Shown here: positions 1 to 5,266 of the stretch, in pieces
Numbering within the stretch: the stretch's first letter is position 1
Layout of the letters: every line of letters starts with the position of its first letter
Assembly (NCBI GenBank): GCA_018903015.1
Contig: JAHIPR010000053.1
Location: 1-5,266, forward strand
Length of the DNA stretch: 5,266 nt
Direction of reading: 5' to 3'
DNA from: a bacterium
Lineage (GTDB): Bacteria; Atribacterota; JS1; SB-45; 34-128
Notes under the pieces: model-generated
What the model saw: the letters and a program-made list of their open reading frames with translations, nothing else
Databases searched by the model: none
What the model was told of the DNA's origin: nothing
Position numbers and translations under genes: made by a program

Positions 1-575
1 AAATCTTCCACTTCAATTATCCTTATCTTTCCTGTTTTTTCAGGTACTTTCCTCAAATTTAATCTCTTTAACTCCTCTTCTCCCTCCACAAAATAGCACT
101 TTACCGGTCTATTATCAAAGATAATTTCATTAGCACATTCCTCTGCTTCTTTGGCTTCCTCTTCGGATAGCTTTTCTTTTGCAATATCCAAAGTACAAAC
201 TTCTTCTCCTAAATGAAAAGATACGGTTTCAACACTCCATAACTTCATCAAAGCCCCGGATAAGATATGCTGCCCCAAGTGTTGCTGCATATGGTCAAAC
301 CTTCTCTTCCAATCTATCTTTCCGACTACTTCGGAATTTATTTTTTCTTTTAGCTCTTCTTTTAAAATATGAATTATCTCATCGCCTTCTTCTACAACTT
401 CAACCACTGGAACATCCTGGATAACTCCTTTATCGTAGGGTTGACCTCCAGAGGTAGGATAAAAAGCGGTTTCATCCAGAACAACTGCCGGCTGATTATC
501 TATTTTTATCTTCTTTAAAACTTTAGCTTTAAATTCTTTTAAATAAGAATCCTGATAATATAATCTTTTCGTCAA
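1..575 (-). CDS. alaX: Alanyl-tRNA editing protein, AlaX type (AlaX-M or AlaX-L), 3' end cut by window edge
   Basis: The protein is a free-standing homologue of the alanyl-tRNA synthetase editing domain. The family hydrolyses Ser-tRNA(Ala) or Gly-tRNA(Ala) in trans in the cytoplasm. I translated 191 residues by hand from a TTG at 575. The N-terminus (LYYQDSYLKEF, residues 5-15) is typical of AlaX. The glycine-rich motif DETAFYPTSGGQP lies at 34-46; short AlaX-S proteins lack it, so this is an M or L form. The zinc motif HxxxH is H99-LGQ-H103 within HMQQHLGQH. The sequence stops at about residue 191 (IRIIEVED), just before the expected second zinc motif (CxGTH). Whether a C-terminal DHHA1 domain follows (AlaX-L, usually near 400 residues) cannot be seen. 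The start is supported by AAGGAG 7 nt upstream, overlapping the tatD stop. No frameshift is seen. Family assignment is very secure; the subtype is not. Confidence 0.93.
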   Translation of the reverse strand, partial: MTKRLYYQDSYLKEFKAKVLKKIKIDNQPAVVLDETAFYPTSGGQPYDKGVIQDVPVVEVVEEGDEIIHILKEELKEKINSEVVGKIDWKRRFDHMQQHLGQHILSGALMKLWSVETVSFHLGEEVCTLDIAKEKLSEEEAKEAEECANEIIFDNRPVKCYFVEGEEELKRLNLRKVPEKTGKIRIIEVED

Positions 576-582
576 TATTTTT

Positions 583-588
583 CTCCTT
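583..588 (-). promoter_or_regulatory. Shine-Dalgarno site of alaX, overlapping the tatD stop codon
   Basis: AAGGAG on the minus strand, with 7 nt between it and the TTG at 575-573. Its first A is the last base of the tatD TGA stop. This selects the TTG as the alaX start (no ATG or GTG fits better) and implies translational coupling of the two genes. Confidence 0.8.
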
Positions 589-1412
589 CAAATTCCAAAA
601 AATTCCTGAGCAGTCTCAGAAGTAATTTTGGCTACTTTTTCCAAACTAATTCCTTTTATTTCCGCAATCTTTTCGGCAATCAAAGGAATATACTTTGGTT
701 CATTGGGTTTTCCCCGAAAAGGATAGGGAGCTAAATAGGGTGAATCAGTTTCCAAAACCAGATTTTCTAAAGAAACTTCTTTCACTATAGCTCTAAGTTT
801 TATGGCATTATTAAAAGTTACTACTCCGCCTATCCCCAGATAATAACCTCGTCCTATACATACTTTGGCCATATCTAAATCTCCGGAAAAACAGTGTAGG
901 AGTATTTTTAATCCTTTAGCCTCCTCAGCCAGAACCTTCAAGGTGTCCTGATGAGCCTCACGGTCATGGATAATAAGAGGTAAATTTAATTTCCGAGCCA
1001 AATTTATCTGTTTCTTAAAAGCCTCCATCTGGCAAGGTAAGGTGCTATGTTTCCAATAATAATCCAAACCTGTCTCGCCAACAGCCACCATCTTATCCTT
1101 TTTAGCTAATTTCTCTAATTCTTTCAAATTCTCTGCATCTAAAAGTTTTGCTTCATGAGGATGAAAACCAATAGCGGCATAAACTCCTTCAAAACGAGAA
1201 GCAAATTCTAGGGCAATTTTACTGGATTCTAAATCAATCCCTATAGTAACCATCTTGGTTACTCCTTTTTCTGTAGCCTTTTTAACTACTTCTTCAGTAC
1301 TTCTTTTTATTAAATCAAGATGGGTATGGGTCTCCACAAAAAATATACTTACCTTAATCACTCCCTCTGTTCTTTTATTTGATATTCTACCAATCTTTTG
1401 GTCAGTTATCAA
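588..1412 (-). CDS. tatD: TatD family metal-dependent hydrolase (TatD/YcfH/YabD-like deoxyribonuclease)
   Basis: A TIM-barrel hydrolase of the amidohydrolase superfamily, cytoplasmic. Characterised members are metal-dependent DNases (3'-5' exonuclease or AP endonuclease activity); one cyanobacterial branch (DTD3) deacylates D-aminoacyl-tRNA. The full metal-binding set is present in the 274-residue frame: H29 and H31 in ETHTHLD, E113 in GETGLDYYW, H149 in IIHDREAH, H173 in LHCFSG and D223 in ETDSPYLAP. GFHPHEA (82-88) and RGKPNEP (233-239) are also family-typical. The protein looks complete and catalytic. The start is uncertain. The TTG at 1412 gives about 22 residues before the point where TatD proteins usually begin (close to FFVETHTH), and it has no clear Shine-Dalgarno. 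A GTG at 1361 is an in-frame alternative but its purine-rich stretch (AGAGGGA) is too close. It is followed directly by alaX, and a YbjQ-family gene remnant ends 23 nt upstream. This suggests that tatD once sat behind that gene. Confidence 0.93.
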   Translation of the reverse strand: MITDQKIGRISNKRTEGVIKVSIFFVETHTHLDLIKRSTEEVVKKATEKGVTKMVTIGIDLESSKIALEFASRFEGVYAAIGFHPHEAKLLDAENLKELEKLAKKDKMVAVGETGLDYYWKHSTLPCQMEAFKKQINLARKLNLPLIIHDREAHQDTLKVLAEEAKGLKILLHCFSGDLDMAKVCIGRGYYLGIGGVVTFNNAIKLRAIVKEVSLENLVLETDSPYLAPYPFRGKPNEPKYIPLIAEKIAEIKGISLEKVAKITSETAQEFFGI

Positions 1413-1435
1413 TCTAATTAACCACTTTTTAATAT

Positions 1436-1504
1436 TTAAACCTTTTTCTTTGGTTTACTGAGCTTGACAGCTGTACCATAGGCTAAAAGCTCAGCAGCAC
1501 TACC
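1436..1504 (-). pseudogene. C-terminal remnant of a YbjQ/UPF0145 (DUF74, heavy-metal-binding-like) family gene
   Basis: Reading minus from 1504 to a TAA at 1438-1436 gives 22 codons containing GSAAELLAYGTAVKL followed by a lysine-rich tail. AAE(L/I)LAYGTAV is the characteristic C-terminal strand of YbjQ/UPF0145 proteins, small (about 105 residue) pentamer-forming proteins of unknown biochemical role. The same frame meets a TAA at 1513-1511, and none of the upstream family sequence (glycine-rich centre, GANAVV-like stretch) is found in any minus frame of 1512-1678. There is no start codon in the fragment. It is therefore the end of a gene whose 5' part was lost, not a small gene. Recognition is from memory of the family; the short length limits confidence. 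Confidence 0.62.
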
Positions 1505-1678
1505 TAAACTTTAAGCTCGATTTTTACTTTTAAGAATCAATCTATACCATACTACTACATTCGACAAAATCCTTGAAAATCCTCTTTTTTCGATTAAAAA
1601 AACTGAGAGTAATAGGATTAATTTTAGAAGTTTTTTCTTCAGGTATAATTTTGGTACTGCTGTTGCTGTTAATATAAT
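1505..1678. other. AT-rich intergenic segment between the ABC operon and the YbjQ remnant
   Basis: No gene is supported here. On the minus strand one frame is open from just after the upper permease stop to about 1542 (ending KRIFKDFVECSSMV), but it has no ATG, GTG or TTG start. A neighbouring frame continues as WYRLILKSKNRA to a stop at 1513-1511. The segment contains a direct repeat AAAATCCT (1566-1573 and 1576-1583) and a small A/T-looped inverted repeat, GAAG/CTTC, near 1627-1642. I see no GC-rich hairpin followed by a T-run, so no rho-independent terminator for the ABC operon can be called. It may be a decayed gene or a copy of a dispersed repeat. Confidence 0.5.
1541..1549 (-). promoter_or_regulatory. 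Possible extended -10 promoter element ahead of tatD-alaX
   Basis: The minus strand reads TGGTATAGA, which matches the TGn-TATAAT extended -10 form with two mismatches in the hexamer. No good -35 box lies upstream (TTGTCG at 15 nt spacing is the best). It would start a transcript about 120 nt before the tatD TTG and run through the YbjQ remnant. In sequence this AT-rich such matches arise by chance, so this is only a candidate. Confidence 0.22.
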
Positions 1679-2905
1679 TTACTCAAATCTAAAGAAGCGG
1701 ATAGCTAATAATAATGATATAGCAGAAATTGCCAGGAGCACATAGAAATTAGGAAGAATTTCAGTTATTCCAAATCCCCGGGTAATGATCTTATTAAATC
1801 CATTGATAGCCCAGTATTGAGGAGTAAATCGAGCAATATTTTGCATAAATTTAGGGACAATTTCAATAGGCCACCAGGCCCCTCCTAACATACTGGTCAC
1901 CATCGAAATAAGCACCGCAAATGCCCCGGCTTGAGCAGAAGTTCGCACAACAACAGAGAGAAGTGTTCCCAACCCGGTTACCGAAAGGACATAACTTATC
2001 ACCAGCAGTAAAACTCCCAATGGTAAATTTCCCCAATTTACTTTCAAAACCAATTGACCAAAAAGAATAAGAATTAAAAATTGAATAAAGCCTAATAAGA
2101 AAAATCCCAGCATCTTACCGGAAATTATGAAAAACTTCTCTGTAGGGGTAGTTAAAAGTCGAGCCAGTGTCTTATGGTGTCTTTCCTGCACCATTGCCAC
2201 TCCAGCAAAACATACCCCCATCATCACAAACATTACCGCAAATCCTGGAGAAGATGCCTCCATTCCTATAGGTATATTTTCATCCCTCTTTTCCACAGAT
2301 AGAACCACATATTTTACTCCCACCGCAGGTGCTGGTTCAAAAAAGGCATCAGCTTTCACAAAAGCCTCCTCCCATATCCTCTCTTTCTCGTTTTCTAAAA
2401 CTTCCTCTTCTAAAACCATTCTTCTTTCACCAATTTTTTCTACAGTAAAATTCGCCGCCAGAGCATCAATGGAAATTCTCTCAGCAGTTTTTTCAATAAA
2501 CTCTTCCAGGAAATAGGAAGAGTTCCTCTCTGATTTTAAAATCTCAATTACCACCAACTCTCCTGCTTTGAGTTTTTCTGAAAAATTATCCGGTACTATT
2601 AAACCCACAGAAAACTTGGTATCTTTTACTAAATTTCTCATTTTATCCTCATCATCCTCTGCCACTGCTACAATCTTAATGCTCTCTTCTTTTCTCAATA
2701 TCTCCGCAAATACCTCTCCATAGATTCCTCTATCACTATTTAAAAAGCCTACTGGGATTTTTTCATCTTCTTTCCCAGGCGTACTCATTGTCCCGATAAG
2801 AGTGGTCCAGACAATGGGCATAATAATAAGCCAGATTAGATTGCCTTTATCGCGAAAAGTTACTTTTAAAGAATTAAAGGCTATTGCCAATGCTTTTTTA
2901 ATCAA
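1679..2905 (-). CDS. ABC-2 type transporter permease (ABC2_membrane_3 layout), second membrane subunit
   Basis: Membrane subunit of an ABC exporter, 408 residues, in the cytoplasmic membrane. Predicted layout by eye: membrane helix 1 at about 22-40; extracytoplasmic domain about 41-218; helix 2 about 219-239; a cytoplasmic coupling segment QERHHKTLARLLTTPTEK (240-257), which matches the family's ERxxxTLxRLxxxP motif that contacts the ATPase; then helices near 258-288, 295-319, 326-346 and 383-403. FTPQYWAINGF (360-370) is the conserved segment before the last helix. The outer domain contains a strongly acidic helix (about 165-182). The start is a TTG, supported by AAGGAG 6 nt upstream, and overlaps the end of the preceding permease gene by 8 nt, so the two subunits are coupled. 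It resembles its neighbour in layout but differs in sequence, suggesting ancient duplication and a heterodimer. The substrate (drug, lipid, polysaccharide or other) cannot be told. Confidence 0.92.
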   Translation of the reverse strand: MIKKALAIAFNSLKVTFRDKGNLIWLIIMPIVWTTLIGTMSTPGKEDEKIPVGFLNSDRGIYGEVFAEILRKEESIKIVAVAEDDEDKMRNLVKDTKFSVGLIVPDNFSEKLKAGELVVIEILKSERNSSYFLEEFIEKTAERISIDALAANFTVEKIGERRMVLEEEVLENEKERIWEEAFVKADAFFEPAPAVGVKYVVLSVEKRDENIPIGMEASSPGFAVMFVMMGVCFAGVAMVQERHHKTLARLLTTPTEKFFIISGKMLGFFLLGFIQFLILILFGQLVLKVNWGNLPLGVLLLVISYVLSVTGLGTLLSVVVRTSAQAGAFAVLISMVTSMLGGAWWPIEIVPKFMQNIARFTPQYWAINGFNKIITRGFGITEILPNFYVLLAISAISLLLAIRFFRFE

Positions 2906-4121
2906 CTTTTACTCCTTTCATCCTCAACCTGAAAACACCTAAAGAGAAGAAGCCTGCAGCCATACCCAGAAGAACCAAAACTTCTGGAAGGATTAAAACG
3001 ACTCCTCCTTCCTGATACATAAGCTTAAGGAATCCGTCAATAGCCCATCGATTAGGGGTAAATTTACTCACCATATTCAACCAATCAGGAAAAGCAAAGG
3101 CAGGCCACATTCCCCCTCCCATAAAACCGAATATCATCGCTAATGCTGGTCCTATATTTCCAATTTGTTCTTCGCTTTTGGTAAGAGAAGCTAAAAGTGT
3201 GGAAAGACCTGAGAAGGCTAATACAGAAGAAAGAACCATAATAATAATTCCCAAAAGAGAATTTCCCCAATTGACTCGATAAAATATTCTGGTAAAAAAT
3301 ACAATCATCACAAACTGCAAAAGGGCAATCAGAAAAATACCAAAGAGTTTTCCACCAAGAATTTCTTTTTCACTTACCGGTGCAACCTTAATTCTCTCCA
3401 GAGTTTTATTCCTTCTTTCCTGGAAAATTGTTTCAGCCCCAGCATTGGTAGCAAACAAGAGATACATAACCGCCATCCCCACAGCATAATATTCCATAGC
3501 CAGAGGGTTTTTGTCCATCCTCTTCTCGGTCTTCTTATCCATCCGAATAAGCTCATCCTTATGTTCTATCTCCGAAAGCCAGACTGGTATCAATTGTTGA
3601 ATTTCAGCAGGTTTTATCAGATTCTTGGCAACTAAAATTCCCATAGAAGTTCCCAGGATAATCCTTCTTTTTAAAACTTCCAGACTAAAAGCCTCTACAA
3701 TATTTTTTATTACTCCAGCTTTGATAGTCTGTTCCGGATCTGCTAATATCTTTATTCGGGTATTTTCTCCTCTTATTATAGCCTGAGAAAATTCCTCTCC
3801 GATAATAACACCGGCCACAATTTTTCCTTCTTTTACCTCCCTTATTATCTCTTCCTCACTCTCCATAAACTTTATTTTTATCATATCCTTTAGTTGCTCA
3901 GACCCAAATACTTCATCTAACAAAATCTTGGAAAATTCTCCATTATCTTCATTAAGAACAGCAATATCTATGGTAAAGGGTGTACTGGTCCATAAAGGCT
4001 GAAAGACCATACCCAGCACCAGGATCAAGAACAAAGGCATAACTAATAACATAATAAAAGAAGATAGATCTCTGGCTCTTATCTTTACATCTTTAATTCC
4101 GATGAGAAAAATCTTTCTCAT
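2898..4121 (-). CDS. ABC-2 type transporter permease (ABC2_membrane_3 layout), first membrane subunit
   Basis: Membrane subunit of the same exporter, 407 residues. By eye: helix 1 about 21-41; extracytoplasmic domain about 42-208 starting with IDIAVLNEDNGEFS (51-64), the usual Rossmann-like opening of this family's outer domain; helix 2 about 211-229, preceded by the NPLAMEYYAVGM segment; coupling segment QERRNKTLERIKVAPVSE (234-251); helices near 257-278, 288-312, 321-340 and 374-397. FTPNRWAIDGF (354-364) matches the conserved FTPxxWAIxGF of the partner subunit. Just before helix 2 the outer domain has a charged, lysine-rich stretch (about 187-204). The ATG start follows GAGG by 7 nt and lies 1 nt after the ATPase stop. 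General relatives are YbhR/YbhS- and NatB-type exporters. No separate signal peptide is expected. Family assignment is firm; the substrate is unknown. Confidence 0.93.
   Translation of the reverse strand: MRKIFLIGIKDVKIRARDLSSFIMLLVMPLFLILVLGMVFQPLWTSTPFTIDIAVLNEDNGEFSKILLDEVFGSEQLKDMIKIKFMESEEEIIREVKEGKIVAGVIIGEEFSQAIIRGENTRIKILADPEQTIKAGVIKNIVEAFSLEVLKRRIILGTSMGILVAKNLIKPAEIQQLIPVWLSEIEHKDELIRMDKKTEKRMDKNPLAMEYYAVGMAVMYLLFATNAGAETIFQERRNKTLERIKVAPVSEKEILGGKLFGIFLIALLQFVMIVFFTRIFYRVNWGNSLLGIIIMVLSSVLAFSGLSTLLASLTKSEEQIGNIGPALAMIFGFMGGGMWPAFAFPDWLNMVSKFTPNRWAIDGFLKLMYQEGGVVLILPEVLVLLGMAAGFFSLGVFRLRMKGVKVD
2912..2917 (-). promoter_or_regulatory. Shine-Dalgarno site of the second permease, inside the end of the first
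   Basis: AAGGAG on the minus strand within the last codons of the first permease gene (M-K-G-V-K-V-D-stop). It is 6 nt before the TTG at 2905-2903 and is the reason for choosing that non-ATG start; no ATG in that frame lies near it. Confidence 0.75.
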
Positions 4122-4122
4122 A

Positions 4123-5061
4123 TTAATCCCTCAATTCCTTTCCAGTCAGATGTAAGAAGAGACTTTCCAGGTTTGGCTCTTCCACTTCTACTGATTTAAT
4201 CCTGATACTATTATTGCCTAATAATTCCATTATTTTAGGTAGAACTTTTCTTCCCTGTAAAGTCAATATTTCAACGGTTCTATCCGCAATTTTCACTTCA
4301 TTTATCTCCGAGACCTTTTTAATAATTTCTCCCAGACTCTTCGGCATCTCATCAATAGTAGTAATCTTCAAAGAATCCATCTCCCCCACTAAAAGTCTCA
4401 ATTCATTTTGTGTGCCCTGGGCAATAATCTTCCCCAGGTCCATAATCGCCACCCTATTACATAAAAATTCTACTTCTTCCATATAATGACTGGTATAGAG
4501 AATAGTAAGACCGTCTTTATTTAATTTTCTTAATGATTCTAAAATATTAGTTTTGGATTGAGGGTCAACCCCTATGGTCGGTTCATCCAGAATGAGAAGT
4601 TTCGGGGAAGGAAGAAGTCCTACAGCAATATTTATCCTTCTCTTCATCCCACCAGAATATTTATTAATTCTATCTTTACTTCTCTCGGTCAGCCCCACTA
4701 CCTGCAGGACCTCATCTACTTTTTCCTTCAGTCTCCTCCCGCTCAATCCATACATTTCTCCCCAGAAAAAGAGATTTTCCTTGGCTGATAGGGTGGGATA
4801 AAGGGCAATATCCTGAGGGACCACCCCAATTCTTTTCTTCACCTCAATAGGTTCTTTGATTATGGATTTTCCCTCGATATGAGCATCACCCGAAGTAGGA
4901 GGAATCAAGCAAGAAAGCATAGATATGGTAGTAGTCTTACCTGCACCATTTGGACCTAAAAGTCCAAAGGCTTCACCTTTTTTAATTTCAAAGCTTATAC
5001 TATCTACTGCTTTTCTCCCACTATAGACTTTGCTAAGTTCTTTTACCTCAATAATATTCAT
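4123..5061 (-). CDS. ABC transporter ATP-binding protein, DrrA/CcmA-like exporter type
   Basis: Cytoplasmic ATPase that powers the two permeases encoded directly downstream. Of its 312 residues, about 1-225 form the nucleotide-binding domain with every catalytic motif intact: Walker A GPNGAGKTT (36-44), Q-loop Q83 in VPQD, signature YSGGMKRR (135-142), Walker B LLILDEP (155-161) with catalytic E160, D-loop GVDPQ (164-168) and H-loop TSH with H192. A C-terminal extension (about 226-312) ends in EPNLESLFLHLTG (295-307), the tail typical of DrrA-like ATPases in which E-P-(S/N)-LE-x-(V/L)F is conserved. It is a single NBD, so two copies are needed per transporter. The start is the ATG at 5061, with AGGAG 8 nt upstream. 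Its stop is 1 nt from the next gene. Relatives include multidrug (DrrAB), sodium (NatA) and YbhF-type systems; motifs alone do not choose among them. Confidence 0.96.
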   Translation of the reverse strand: MNIIEVKELSKVYSGRKAVDSISFEIKKGEAFGLLGPNGAGKTTTISMLSCLIPPTSGDAHIEGKSIIKEPIEVKKRIGVVPQDIALYPTLSAKENLFFWGEMYGLSGRRLKEKVDEVLQVVGLTERSKDRINKYSGGMKRRINIAVGLLPSPKLLILDEPTIGVDPQSKTNILESLRKLNKDGLTILYTSHYMEEVEFLCNRVAIMDLGKIIAQGTQNELRLLVGEMDSLKITTIDEMPKSLGEIIKKVSEINEVKIADRTVEILTLQGRKVLPKIMELLGNNSIRIKSVEVEEPNLESLFLHLTGKELRD

Positions 5062-5069
5062 AATATCTT

Positions 5070-5075
5070 CTCCTA
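5070..5075 (-). promoter_or_regulatory. Shine-Dalgarno site of the ABC ATPase gene
   Basis: TAGGAG on the minus strand with 8 nt to the ATG at 5061. Its TAG also closes a 25-codon open frame without a start (5150-5076), a geometry usual for coupled genes but not proof of one here. Confidence 0.75.
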
Positions 5076-5099
5076 TGATTTTTTAATCAGATTTATGTA

Positions 5100-5115
5100 C
5101 TCTTTGGCTCTTTGG
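5100..5115. repeat. Tandem direct repeat of an octamer
   Basis: CTCTTTGG occurs twice back to back. On the transcribed strand this is CCAAAGAG repeated, 39 to 54 nt before the ATPase start. The repeat is exact but short. It could be a regulator half-site pair or chance. Confidence 0.45.
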
Positions 5116-5266
5116 ACTTTTACTATAAATTTAAATTCTTGCCAGCCACCTTATCTTAAAATCTGCAATCATGATATATTTTTTTACTATTAATTAATTC
5201 TTAATTACTTTATTCTATACTATCTTCTAAAAATCCTTCTTTTTTTTTAAAATAAAATTATTTTCC

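Larger units (their letters stand above)
5062..5266. other. Leader/intergenic region upstream of the ABC exporter operon
   Basis: About 205 AT-rich nt with no supported gene. Seen in it: a perfect but weak inverted repeat TGATT-TTTT-AATCA (5076-5089) directly before the Shine-Dalgarno; a tandem octamer CTCTTTGG twice (5100-5115); a minus-strand TATAGT (5127-5122) that could be a -10 box but lacks a recognisable -35; a 13-codon minus ORF from ATG 5172 (MIADFKIRWLARI, stop at 5133-5131) without a ribosome binding site; and a start-less open frame at 5150-5076. The operon's promoter probably lies here, since no gene is seen upstream in the window, but I cannot place it reliably. Confidence 0.5.

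Noticed and set aside
179..424. Plus-strand open frame of 81 codons
   Set aside because: It is antisense to alaX, whose motifs are unmistakable, and its translation is low-complexity leucine-rich with no ribosome site.
1255..1461. Plus-strand open frame of 68 codons, hydrophobic
   Set aside because: Antisense to the tatD 5' part and the YbjQ remnant; no Shine-Dalgarno. The hydrophobic look comes from the complementary strand's codons.
1627..1642. GAAG/CTTC inverted repeat with A/T loop as terminator of the ABC operon
   Set aside because: The stem is only 4 bp and is not followed on the minus strand by a T-run, so it does not meet intrinsic terminator form.
2127..2516. Plus-strand open frame of 129 codons
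   Set aside because: Mirror of the second permease's outer domain; serine/threonine-rich translation typical of antisense frames, with no family resemblance.
3085..3556. Two small minus-strand open frames inside the first permease
   Set aside because: They are out of frame within a gene with intact family motifs; arginine- and tryptophan-rich or phenylalanine-rich translations without support.
4636..4662. ABC signature reads YSGGM instead of LSGGQ
   Set aside because: This variant is common in DrrA-like ATPases and does not indicate a defective or novel enzyme.
4214..4801. Plus-strand open frames opposite the ABC ATPase
   Set aside because: They lie antisense to the ATPase's Q-loop to C-terminal region; overlapping each other in two frames shows they are shadows.
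5128..5150. TGGC-containing stretch as a sigma-54 (-24/-12) promoter
   Set aside because: TGGC is present on the minus strand but no TTGC or GC element follows at the required spacing.

Overview
The window is an AT-rich bacterial segment in which every supported gene lies on the minus strand, so it is read from right to left. Arginine is encoded mostly by AGA/AGG, and three of the five genes start with TTG behind purine-rich Shine-Dalgarno sites or inside coupled junctions. This fits a low-GC anaerobe or an uncultured-lineage bacterium. I cannot name the taxon from the sequence. The AlaX N-terminus resembles Firmicutes-type long AlaX proteins, which is only a weak hint.

Right block (5061 to 1679): a compact three-gene ABC exporter operon. 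A DrrA/CcmA-like ATPase is followed after 1 nt by one ABC-2 membrane subunit. That gene overlaps the next by 8 nt, and the second ABC-2 membrane subunit starts at a TTG. Both permeases have the ABC2_membrane_3 layout: one N-terminal membrane helix, a large extracytoplasmic domain of about 170 residues, then five more helices. The most natural complex is two ATPase copies energising a permease heterodimer. The substrate is not visible. No TetR-type regulator or HlyD-type adaptor lies in the window.

Middle (1678 to 1413): a gap without an intact gene. Its left part holds the last 22 codons of a YbjQ/UPF0145-family gene, cut off by a stop just upstream. This marks an old rearrangement between the ABC operon and the genes downstream. 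The rest is AT-rich and contains a possible extended -10 promoter.

Left block (1412 to 1): a TatD-family metal-dependent hydrolase, then, 12 nt after its stop, an alanyl-tRNA editing protein (AlaX type) that runs off the left edge. The alaX Shine-Dalgarno overlaps the tatD stop, so the two are very probably cotranslated. Because one TatD-family branch (DTD3) deacylates D-aminoacyl-tRNA, the pair could be a tRNA proofreading cassette. That is a hypothesis only.

The far right 205 nt (5062 to 5266) is a non-coding leader of the ABC operon, with short repeats and an open frame that has no start codon. I found no tRNA, rRNA, CRISPR, insertion sequence or convincing terminator.
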